Shown one piece after another: positions 1 through 9,480 of a DNA stretch of 18,507 nt (its first letter is position 1; the number at the start of each line of letters is the position of its first letter). The position numbers and the translations under genes are program-made. A model generated the notes under the pieces. It was given only the letters and a program-made list of their open reading frames with translations. It had not been told where the DNA came from and did no database searches. The DNA is from Rhynchosporium graminicola (taxonomy: Eukaryota > Ascomycota > Leotiomycetes > Helotiales > Ploettnerulaceae): the NCBI GenBank assembly GCA_900074885.1, contig FJUW01000112.1, forward strand, positions 1 through 18,507, written 5' to 3'.

Positions 1-102
1 CCTAACCCTAACCCTAACCCTAACCCTAACCCTAACCCTAACCCTAACCCTAACCCTAACCCTAACCCTAACCCTAACCCTAACCCTAACCCTAAACCCT
101 AA
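1..102. repeat. Telomere, CCCTAA repeats (chromosome left end)
   Basis: Perfect CCCTAA hexamers run from base 1 (entering the unit as CCTAA) to base 95. One extra A at 96 and a last CCCTAA at 97-102 follow, then the sequence turns unique at AAATAGCAC. The C-rich strand reads 5' to 3' into the chromosome, so this is a left terminus and the complementary TTAGGG strand would form the 3' end. The unit is shared by vertebrates and most filamentous fungi; the RIP-like composition of the flanking DNA points to fungi. The sharp boundary with one variant repeat is typical of a telomere-subtelomere junction. Confidence 0.98.
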
Positions 103-1105
103 AATAGCACTAATCTTATAATCTAACCTATAATTAAAGGCGCGATATCGACGTCGTATCTATAATAGCAGACTATCGCACTCTAACCTTCTAGGCGGCT
201 CTAACCCTAAGCCTGACTACTACTATTAATATAAGCGAGGACGAACGCAGTCTTACCGAGCTCTTAGAGCAGGTGAGTGCTCTTCTATCTAGAGCGTGCT
301 AAGTATAATACTAACTACTAAAGTTCCGTGCGATTATCTAAGAGATCCTCTCCTACGGGGCTAATAATACTATATACTTATTCCGGATCCTGATAGAGAG
401 TATATAGATTTCTAACCCTTTAGCTTGCTCTAGCTAATATTATTCAGTCGCTTTTCGCGCCCTCGCCGGCTTAGCTATAGAGCTATCTCGCCAGTAATCC
501 CCAGCTAGCCTATTGATCTTCGCTAGCCTAACTAACTACCTAGTTATACCTCTCTGATCCTGCAGACGGCCTCGTGGTGCAGTATCCGAGTCCGAGGCCC
601 GGATCGAGCGAAAGCTCTATATATACTCGTTTATATGTTTCTAGCTTCACTACTAATCTTCTAGTTATACTAAGCCAGATACGAAGTATCCTAGGGTCGC
701 CCCTCACCCAGAACCCCACTACCGAAAGCGAGATAGGGGACGAGCGAGAGGATATGGGATACCCGGATATCAACTTCTCGTGTTGAATATAGATAAGCGC
801 TAAGGGCAAGGGAAATAATAGAGATAGGGGATTTTATGGGGAGGTAGTAGTTGCGACATAGGATAAGATAGGAGCGAAGGTTATAGACTATAGATAATAG
901 CCTATTAATAATACTTCTATATTTAATATAAGACCGAAATATAGTAGTGCTACGTGAAATAAAGGGATTCGGTGAGACTATGACTCCTCCCTATACGGGG
1001 GTAGTCCGAAGGCGAGGCGGCGTCTGCGTGGCGATATAAGGCGAGGTACCTGTAGGGAGGTTAAACGACCTGGAGGTAGTATGAAGCTTAACCTGAAGGT
1101 ATTTA
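103..1105. other. Subtelomeric stretch without a supportable gene
   Basis: I see no gene here. TpA is in excess and stops fall in every frame. Two short open stretches overlap antisense at about 540-809 and neither has features favouring a real protein. A single CCCTAA-like word near 203-209 is not a telomere-like array. The stretch ends at the start of the 85-bp tandem array. Confidence 0.7.
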
Positions 1106-1529
1106 GCTTTAGAGTAATAATAGAGGTTTAGTTATTAATAGTAGTATACCTCTTTATTAATGATAAGGATATAGTTATAGTTTAGAGGCGCCTTTAGAGT
1201 AATAACGGAGGTCTAGTTATTAATAGCAGTATACCTCTTTATTAATAATAAGGATATAGTTATGCTTTAGAGGCGCCTTTAGAGTAATAACGGAGGTTTA
1301 GTTATTAATGGCAGTATACCTCTTTATTGATAATAAGGATATGGTTATAGTTTAGAGGTGCCTTTAGAGTAATACGGAGGTTTAGTTATTAACGGCAGTA
1401 TACCTCTTTATTAATAATAAGGATATAGTTATAGTATAAAGGCGCCTTTAGAGTAATAACAGAGGTTTAGTTATTAACAGCAGCATACCTCTTCATCGAT
1501 AGCAAGGATATAGTTATGGTTTAGAGGCG
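1106..1529. repeat. 85-bp tandem repeat array, five copies
   Basis: Five head-to-tail copies start at 1106, 1191, 1276, 1361 and 1445. Each opens with CTTTAGAGTAATA and closes with TTTAGAGGCG or a close variant. All are 85 bp except copy 4, which lacks one A (84 bp). Nearly all differences among copies are C/T or G/A transitions. Copy 5, farthest from the telomere, keeps CA or CG at many sites where copies 1-4 have TA, for example around 1477-1504. The array lies about 1 kb inside the telomere, the usual place for subtelomeric satellites. The period is not a multiple of three and no open frame crosses it, so it is non-coding. Confidence 0.97.
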
Positions 1530-1679
1530 TCTGTGAATATTAGCTATAATATAGGAGTTATTAGAAGATAAGTCCCTCCTCGGGAGGTTGACATCTAGAT
1601 GATAACGGGGCGAGTAGAACGAATACTATCACTAGTAAATAGACTTCATAAGAGTGGCAAGAGTTATATATAAATACTA

Positions 1680-3012
1680 GCTACTAGACTATATCCTAGT
1701 GCTTCTACTCGGCGTCCTAATACACTTTCTCGGTATCGTGATCCGTTATCTATCCTTCTTAAGCTTCGATCTGGGTTTTCTAAATCTTCTTTCTAGAAGT
1801 CTTTCTATCTTTAGCTTCTTTATAGTTACGCTCTATACTTTCGAGTTATTCGTGGAGTAAGGCAGCCTCGGAACAAAAGAGGGCTTGTTTACCCCTAATA
1901 CGCTTCAGATAAGCGTAAAGTGCTAGTTCGGCGGAAGCGATAAGGGCGATAGCAGCGATAGTAGCGATACGCTCTTAGATACTCCTTTCGAGGGATTCAC
2001 CTTATAATTGAGTCTCACGTAACGTCCTATGAAGGTCACGACGCTCGGTAACGACGCTACGATCCTCTCTAAGGTCTTTATAAGAGCTTTCTCGAGACGC
2101 TCGATTATGCTGCGGAGTCGAGTGATAGTAGCTTCGGATATAGCGTTAGGTGCTTCTGGTTCTCTTCTCGCGAGTTCGGCTTTATTCAAGGCGTATTCTG
2201 ACTTGTTATTCCCTAAGTGCTAAGCTGTTTATTAGCCTCGCATTTCGATATTCGGAGCTATTACCCTTTTCGACCCCTCCTTCTCGGCCTCATTCAGTTA
2301 ACTACGAACTTCCTTAAGAGTTTAATATACTATTACGAGTAGGGCGCGGATTTCTACGATCTTATATTTGCATGTAGAGCTAATCTTATAAGTATAAGTA
2401 GGCGAAACGAAACGAGGGACTTCGGCTTCGTGAACTTAGTACTTAAGGTTAGTAGTTTAGCGCTTAAGTATGCGAACGACGTCCTGCTGCGTAGCTTCAC
2501 GCTAGAGGAGTTCTATATCCTTCTAGTGTACTAATATAAGGTTATAGCGGATAATAGAAGGAGTATGCGAGCTTTAACTTTCTAGAGGGTCTTCTTCGCT
2601 GCTATAAGCTCCTCCTTCTCGGATGAGCCTCTTCAAGTTCTTTACGGATCGCCGATCTCCGTATTAAGACATACTTCCTTAGCACCCGCTCGAATAATCT
2701 CCTGCTAAAGGTCTTACTACGTCAAAGATTAGGGTTCGTGGTATATAGCCTCTAAACGCTTCGATAGTGCCTCCCGTTCTTAAGCGGACGCGAGATTTTC
2801 CGACTTCCTTATTTCGAATATGCTCAACGGGCTATAATAAGCAGAAGAGTCCCTCTTATATTCAAGACTCTTAATCCTGTCCTCGGACGCGCGCTGACTT
2901 CGGTACCTTCGTAGAGGACTGCCAGCTTTTTATTAGGCTTTTTAATATCGCGGGCGTTTACTATATAATCTTTCGCTAGAACCTTATGCTCCTTATATAA
3001 GCGCTCGAGCAC
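1680..3012 (-). pseudogene. Decayed charged, coiled-coil-like protein
   Basis: I do not recognise this gene. On the minus strand, stretches rich in Glu, Lys, Arg, Gln-type stops and Leu run from an ATG-like start at 3012 toward about 1680. They shift between frames: 3012 to about 2880, about 2880 to 2560, about 2520 to 2060, then about 2130 to 1680. Examples are ERLYKEHKVLAKDYIVNAR near the start, RLRSIIERLEKALIKTLERI around 2060-2110 (regular Leu/Ile spacing, heptad-like), and ERNYKEAKDRKTSRKK near 1810. Interrupting codons are mostly TAA or TAG. The frame changes could be introns or indels; I cannot tell which. The start lies about 90 bp from the divergent remnant at 3101, so the two may have shared a promoter region. 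A coiled-coil structural protein is an inference from composition only. Confidence 0.4.
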
Positions 3013-3100
3013 GTCTTAGAGTCGATTTGCTATCTCTATTATTTATCTACTCTAGCCCTTATAGCATAATCTGATGCCTAAACCCGGCTAATCCTAAGGT

Positions 3101-4732
3101 ATGTCTATCTAATCCTCGCTTATAAATATCTAGATTATAGGTTCAGGATAAGGCGCAGGGATTCCTAGTGTTCACGATCATATGCTAACTGAGGAGCTAT
3201 TATAATCTAATACCTTAAGCTATTATATAGTCTTTATCCTAGATATATAAAAGGTAAAGAAAGCGAGTATAGAACGCGATAGCTAGAAGATAATAGAGTA
3301 GATACTTATTACTAGAAAGGTCGTCGGATTTCTAGGAGATAGGCAAATAAGAGCTATAGTTTTCGGGTATACTACTATATTACTTAACGCTGCGTATCTC
3401 GGTAGGTAGAACGGCCTATAAAGGCGTGCCTACCTTTACCCTAATATATACGAGTAATTCCAGCGAAAATCCTTTCTTACCTAAGTAATCGCTAAACTCT
3501 CCCTAGATCTCTCGGACCCTGCTACTCTGACGTATATCGTTATACTCTATAAGCTAGGTTCTGCCCTCCCTAGCGGTAGGGTTTATAATAATAGTAAAAT
3601 AGTCCGTATTAATATAGACTATAAGAGTAAAGTATACGTACCGGGTTTAGATATATATAACTTTTCTATTAAGGCCGACCTGCGGGAAGGTTAAGTTGAC
3701 AGCCTCGAAGCACCCAGGTTTCGTCTCTCCGGTCCCTTAAAAGTATCGGATAGCGAGGGTTATCAGGGGATAGTCTAGGATAATAGCTAATCGGTGAGCA
3801 GGCGGTATCGCAGCTCTATACCGGTTATAGCGAGGGATCTTAGTATTAAGGGATAGCTTCTCTTCACGAACCGGCTCTAAGAAGACCTGAAGCTAGGCCT
3901 CGAATGTGGGTACGTCTATAACTTCGCTGACGAAACTATTTCGGAGGAGCAGATTATTAAGGAGAGATAAGGTAGGCCGCTGCTCAGATAGCCTCTAAAA
4001 CTATCTACTATACGTATAGTATCGGTTCGCAAGCACTTAGGTAGCGTTATATTAAGGCACGCAAGTAGTAAGTGCCTCCTATACGTAGGTCGTACCGTAG
4101 TATTCTCCGATATTAAGGTTAGGATCAGCTTAGGCTAGGCTTAGTCTTAATACGTCCCGGAGCGCAGTCTTCTAGTTCTCAGCGAGAGAGCCCTAGGGCT
4201 TCTTAAGGATACTTATAAGCGCTAGCGAGACTTAGCAGAAGATATCCGTGCGAGGAATAAGGGCGGCGGCGACCTAGTCGGCCTGCGTGCGACCGGTATT
4301 AAGGTAGAGCAGGATAATAAAGATAACGTCTAGAGCGTACGAGTTATTCTGCTACTTAGGGCCTTACTAGAGGCGGGTTTACTAGTTAGTAGCGCTCTAC
4401 TATTAAGTCCTATCTACTGCGTAGGATAATCTTATGAAGGCTTTAGGGTAGCTAATAAGCGTAATATTCCCCTAGTGAACTCGGATAAGGGTAATAGATA
4501 AATAAGCGCTAGTCGAGTTTCGGGTAATAGTAAGGTTCGCGTATTACTAGATTTCGCTAACGGGAGCGCCAGTGAGCGCTATAATTCCGATGCTCGATAG
4601 AATAATACCGTCTGGGAACGCTTCGAGGAGGCTAGCGACGGTTAGTAGGCGCTGCGCGATGTTTTGGGGGAGCGACTTACCGGTTAGGGTAGTAGTGAAA
4701 CTATCGATAGGCACCTAGTACGTCTAATATAA
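3101..4732 (+). pseudogene. Decayed ORF of about 540 codons, unknown protein
   Basis: From ATG 3101 one frame can be read to the TAA at 4730 without any net frameshift. About 29 internal stops interrupt it, all TAA or TAG and none TGA, which fits RIP of Gln and Trp codons. The start is followed by in-frame residues MSI(stop)SSLINI and later by coherent segments such as GFLGDRQIRAIVFGYTTILL near 3318-3377 and LECGYVYNFADETISEEQII near 3900-3959. A hydrophobic stretch, LLRALLEAGLLVSSALLL, lies near 4350-4403. The same frame stays protein-like past 4732 to about 5090, so the end is uncertain. No family motif is recognised. It points away from the minus-strand remnant that starts at 3012. Frame choice rests on the low stop density (about 1 in 19 codons) and protein-like composition. 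Confidence 0.55.
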
Positions 4733-5127
4733 AGGTAATAAGTTCTTCTATAATACTCGAAAGATAGGTCAGGGGAAGGCGCGCGAGGGCGAGAAGTAGT
4801 AGTAGTGAGGCTTTGGAGGTTTAGGCGGTCAGGTATACCTAAATATACTTGGGGTTACTATAGCACTAGTAGTAAGGACGTGCGACGTAGTTAGTACGGG
4901 GGTCGATTGTTTTAGTATATTAGAATGCCAAAACTCGGGTATACGTTCTACCGCGCCGCCCTATATTAATATTAAAATATGCGGTAGAGCTGATTTCGAT
5001 TCCGTTCGCACTTCTGACTAAAATAATATCGCTTACGAGTAAGACCTAAACGAATCCAGATGGATCTCCAGAAACTCGAGCGGAGATAAGCGAGGGTACG
5101 TGTTCTTAACTATACGCGACTATAGAT

Positions 5128-5851
5128 ATGCACTTATACTTTCAGTTCCTCGCAGCAGCCCGGGAGTTATACGCTATAACGAGGGATAGCGCCGAAATCT
5201 ACTATCTAGTATATAAAGGTACTACTAACCTCTACTCGCGAATATGATCTCTGCTAATAATAGCAGTTATTTATATAGTTAATACTAACCTAGTAGCTCT
5301 TTCTTAACCTCTAGCGACTAAAGTACTAAAATCCACGCTAACGAAGCTAGACTATACGCTCCCTCCTAAGAAGGCCACTGACCCGACTCTATCTACCTCG
5401 GGGTTCGTGCACTTACCTAAGCCCGCGATAATAGCTATTACTCTAAAGACTTCCGCTACTAGCGCTCCTAGTAAGCTGCCCGTCCTAGGGACCCCTAAAG
5501 GCTCTAAAGATAGTTAAGGATAGCTTGCCCTTCCGGGTCTATCTACGCTACTGAATAAGATACTACCGTTTAGCGGGGCGACTCCGAGCTCGAGCGCGAG
5601 CGAGAGTTCAGTGGATTATCGAGGTGAGTAGCTCTTCCCTTAACGTAACTCGGGAGACTGATAGTCGACTAGTAAAGAGTTTAGTCGATCGATTATTCCC
5701 TCTGCCTACTACGAAAGCTAGCCCCCTGAGCTATAATACTCCGACTAAGAAGGGCAGCGGCTTTATACTTACTACGGCTAAGTCTAAAGGTAAGCGCGCC
5801 GCGGAGGATAAGGCAGTAGTATCGGTATCGAAGAAGGTGAAGGCGAAGTAG
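5128..5851 (+). pseudogene. Decayed Ser/Pro/Thr-rich protein with Lys-rich tail
   Basis: The gene is not recognised. From ATG 5128 a frame reads MHLYFQFLAAARELYAITRD and on through Ser, Thr, Pro and Lys-rich sequence to about 5629. It is broken by one TGA (5245) and a few TAA or TAG. Coding character then moves to the neighbouring frame, open without a stop from 5624 to 5851, ending in a tail with SKGKRAAEDK and VSKKVKAK. The tail would suit a nuclear or nucleic-acid-binding protein, but that is inference. The change of frame falls at CGAG/GTGAGT (about 5620-5627), which resembles a fungal 5' splice site; an indel is equally possible. The frame may begin upstream, as it stays readable back to about 5010. 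It follows the 3101 remnant on the same strand and could be its 3' part. Confidence 0.42.
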
Positions 5852-6059
5852 AAGAGGAAGGCGAAGGCGAACGTAAAGAAGTAAGGGGACTAGATATCAC
5901 GGAGAATAAATAGTAACTTTAAGAGCGTAGTAGATAGAGGGCGAGCAGAGAGGAACTGCGTAGTATATATAATAGAATAATAAGATACGTTAAGCTACGT
6001 CGGAGGTTAGGACCTCCCTATAAGGGGCCGGTAACTAGGATAGAGTCGTAGCACCTACA

Positions 6060-6204
6060 GTGATAGTAATAGTATCATAACTACGATAACGGTAATAGTG
6101 TTATAACAGTAGGAAAGTACTATCGAGACTAGTACGGGTGGATTTAGTTAGAGCTAGAGCTTCCTCTCTAATTAATACCTTTTGCTCCTCTAATTATCTA
6201 GCGA
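6060..6204. repeat. Dispersed two-module repeat, copy a (module 1 then 2)
   Basis: Module 1 (6060-6110) is a degenerate run of GTGATAGTAATAGTAT-type words. Module 2 (6147-6204) starts GTTAGAGCTAGAGC and ends CTAATTATCTAGCGAC. Both recur at 6893-7030 in the opposite order but the same orientation. The two module 2 copies agree at roughly 48 of 58 positions by eye, and most differences are C/T. Confidence 0.7.
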
Positions 6205-6892
6205 CTACCGCAGGGAGTCGAGTAAAGCCTGATCTACTCTATGATTCGCAATCAGGTAGCCTTCAGTCTATTCCTAATGAATTCGCCCGCTGGATCGAAC
6301 CCTTCCGCAGCAGATTAGCTACTTGCTCGCCTTGAAGGTCTCGATAGCTCCGAAAGCCTCTCCTAAGGTCAGTCTCTATTATACGTCTTCTACGATTAGT
6401 TATATATAACCTTCAAACGCTGTTTATTTTCGATCCTTCTCCAAGATCTAGATCCAGGAGCCTTCGATCGATGTTATAAATTCAATTAGTTAATTACAGT
6501 TAGCTAAAGTTAATTCAAGGTTCTAAATCAGTTAATAGTTTCTTTATTACGAATCAGTCATTCGATCAAAGAGAGTCGTCTTTCGATATATTATTATATA
6601 GTCTATCGCCTTGAATTCGCTACTAACCGGACCGGGTTCCCTGCCTTCCCGCGGCTATAAGGTAGTTAATATAAAGTAGGAAGTCAGAGTAGAGGTAAAG
6701 CCGAGTAGGCGCTAGTAAGAAGTTGAGGATATAACTACTTGATTATAAGCGAGGAGCCGGGTTTAATAGTTAGATAAAGATCTAAGGATCGAGGAAATAG
6801 TTAGTTAGAAAGGATTAGTAGAATACTTAGCTCAGCTATATAAGGCCCTGAGTGGTAAGAAGGTGTAAAGGAGACTAATGTTAGTATATTAA

Positions 6893-7030
6893 GTCAGAGT
6901 TAGAGCTCCCTATCTAATTAATAACCTCTTACTCTTCTAATTATCTATAACTATAGTGATAGTAATAGTATTATGACCACGGTAAAAGTGATAGTATTAT
7001 AACTACGGTAATAGTAATTATATTATAGCC
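6893..7030. repeat. Dispersed two-module repeat, copy b (module 2 then 1)
   Basis: Module 2 (6893-6951) starts GTCAGAGTTAGAGC and ends CTAATTATCTATAAC. Module 1 follows directly (6955-7030), with its ~27-bp word repeated two to three times (GTGATAGTAATAGTATTATG, then AGTGATAGTATTATAACTAC). Module 2 lies 746 bp after its partner in copy a, in direct orientation. Confidence 0.7.
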
Positions 7031-7273
7031 TGCGTATGAGCGGCACGCGTAGTAATAGTAGTTAAGTTATGTAAAAGCTTCCTAGATATCCCTGAATATA
7101 ATACCTATAAGGGGATCGCAGCGTAGGGCGTCAGTCGATATCGTCTACCTTAATCCACGTAAGATCTACCTAGGCGATAGACTAATAGTAAGTCGCCTAT
7201 CTATTATCAGTAAGCGTGATATAATAGGTTATATAGCCGGACTTGTTATTATTACGCTCTTACCTAGAGTTAT

Positions 7274-8980
7274 ATGCCGGTTATTATCTAGCGGCCCCGC
7301 GAGTTCCTGAATAAAACGCGGTTAGTAACCCTCCCTTATTCCTTTAATATTCCTCACTCCCGTATACCCCTTACTATAAACCCCTTCTCACGCCTTACTA
7401 TCGATAGGATATAACCGGCCGAGATTATACTAGAATGCAGTATGCTTATAGGGGAATATCAGACGGTAGTACCTCCTAACCCCTATACCTACCTAGCGTT
7501 AATACTGATAAGGATAGCTCCTATAGTAAATCGTCTACCACCTGATCCTCGAACTAACGAATACCCGACCGGAAAAGATCTCTTGTATCTAAGATACCTT
7601 TCGGGCGCTTATAGAGAAGCTGCAGATAACCTCGACTGTATCTTCCCGGCTGCTAAGAGATGCTACCTGCTAGGCGCTATTACTAACCCTTTTACTACTA
7701 TTATACTTCCTGCTATCTCCAATCCGAGCTCTCCCTAGGACGTTCACGCCCTTCCCCTTGCTGTACGAAGACCGAGAACCTTTACTCTCTAGCGGGCCGC
7801 CTAGTCTGAATAATACCCTTTCGAAACGTATATCTCCGGGCCTCGAGCCTGCGGATCTTATATCTTTAATTCTTATCTCTACTTGTTAAATATCTACGAA
7901 TTCTGCGAATCCTACCTCTACTAATCTATCTTCTATAGATCTTATAAATACTATTTCTACGATTCTTACGATTATAAATCCTGCGAGTCTTACGACTATA
8001 AATCCTGCGAATCCTGTAGCTAGATATCCTGCGAATCCTACTGCTGCGAATCTGCTAGCAACTAACCTCCCTATTACGCCCGAACCTGCGATAACGCCTA
8101 ATAGAATAGTAACGCGGCCTCGGAAACGAAGAAGGATAGAGGAAAGATACTAAGCCGATCCGGTTAGAACGATAGCTCTATAATAGATAGCGAGCCGGGA
8201 GAGGGTTTACGAACTAGACGCGGTAGAGACCTTTTAATAGGAGCTATAGTAGCTATATATTAAGGGGAAGAAGAATAACGCCGCGGCGTTGTATTATATC
8301 CTAGCTTTATAGATTACCTTCCTTAAGGAGTTCTTCTTTTAAAACACGTTCGGGAGGGCTTACTAACAGCGGATTCTCGAGCTACTCGATGAGATTATAG
8401 AATACGAAGAGGTAAAGATATCTAAAGTAGTTTTAGCAGCAGAAACTACAGTAGCGAAGAATCTACTACCGGAGATATAAACTTTTTTTATATTATATAC
8501 TAAGTGCGAGGCGAGAGATACTAAGTAGGAGATAACTCAGGAGATTACTAAGACGATTCGCGGATTTAAGCTATACTAAGCCTTTATAGATCTACGGGTG
8601 AAAGCGGCAGGCCCGGATAGGGATGAGTTACGAAGGTTCCTCGAGTTGCAAGGCTTCGCTAAGTCGCAAGAGCGTGATATTCGTAGTTATATCTTAGGCT
8701 ACCTATTAAAGGAGCTAGGCATAAGACTAGATATCCTAAGTAATAAGCTATAGGTCCACTAGGGAGTTTACCTTCTAGTATAGCAGTTTAGGAAGGGTAT
8801 TATAGTGCTTCTCCCGAAGGGGGCCCTAAGTTAGTAAGTAGCTAATCCTTAACCTCCGCTCGTAGCACTTCTAACGGCTCCAGGATCTATAAGATTAGTA
8901 CCCAGAAAATGCAGCGGATTACTAAAGTCCTCTTCGACGCCTTCCCGGGATCGGTTAATATATGCGCAGCTATAGAGTAT
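7274..8980 (+). pseudogene. Decayed protein with low-complexity linker and basic cluster
   Basis: The gene is not recognised. ATG 7274 opens a frame (MPVII, stop, RPREFLNKTRLV) that reads to a stop at 7736-7738. It includes a clean 98-codon stretch from 7442 holding PPDPRTNEYPTGKDLLYLRY. Coding character continues in another frame from about 7740 to 8980. That part has an Asn/Thr/Pro/Ala-rich linker with repeated NPAN-type words (7900-8090), a nuclear-localisation-like basic cluster RPRKRRRIEER (8115-8147), and a helical, charged part with LELLDEIIEYEEVKISKVVL (8371-8430) and GPDRDELRRFLELQGFAKSQ (8611-8670). Interrupting stops are TAA or TAG. A DNA-binding or nuclear role is only suggested by the basic cluster. 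The frame change near 7740 may be an intron or indel. It is followed on the same strand by two further remnants that may belong to the same gene. Confidence 0.45.
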
Positions 8981-9480
8981 CTGATTCTATATATCTTAAA
9001 GGAGCCCGGTGCGAAGTTGATAGCGCTATAAACATCGCGAGGGGCATATTAGCTAAGCCTCTCTCTGCTTAAAACCCTTAGCTTACTCTAGGGCAGAGGA
9101 AAGAACTCTAGCGAAGCAGGTTCTCTCTAACGATAGCTATATATATACTATTATTACCGTTATATAGAAGGTATTACAGATATAGGCGGGTGCTATAACG
9201 CGATATAGTCGCGATTAGGGAACAGTCGCTATAGTAATATATATTCGGTTTCGGCCGTAATAGTCTATAATGAATTAGAATAGCTTCTCGGGGAAATCGG
9301 GTTTATTATAATATAGCCGGTCTCCGACAGTCGCCTAGTAGACGCAGGTATACCCTAGTATTTTAGTATATTAATATATCTAAATATTAAACTACTATAT
9401 TATCTCTGCTCGGTATCCTACTAGTTCAAAAATTCCTTATCTTATACTATACGTTATATTCCTGTTATTTACTTTATAAT

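Larger units (their letters stand above)
5852..7273. other. Spacer with dispersed short repeats, no supportable gene
   Basis: I see no gene I can support. A purine-rich AAGGCGAAGGCGAA-type run ends near 5893. The middle (about 6130-6650) keeps somewhat more CpA and TpG than its surroundings: a hand count of 6301-6660 gives 19 in 360 bp, against 4 in the next 180 bp. A 65-codon open stretch at 6138-6335, from a GTG, has no recognisable features. Two copies of a two-module repeat, at 6060-6204 and 6893-7030, are listed separately. Confidence 0.6.

Noticed and set aside
199..210. Interstitial telomere repeat
   Set aside because: Only a single CCCTAA word with one partial neighbour; not an array.
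540..809. Overlapping antisense short open frames of 89 and 70 codons
   Set aside because: They overlap each other, show no motif or signal peptide, and lie in gene-free subtelomeric DNA. Either is expected by chance.
6284..6312. tRNA-like T-arm (GGGTTCGATCC on the minus strand)
   Set aside because: The T stem does not pair beyond one base, and no D arm, anticodon arm or acceptor pairing is found around it.
7850..8090. CRISPR-like or satellite array of AATCCTGCGAAT words
   Set aside because: Spacing is irregular and in multiples of three, and the words fit a low-complexity Asn/Pro/Ala-rich protein linker.
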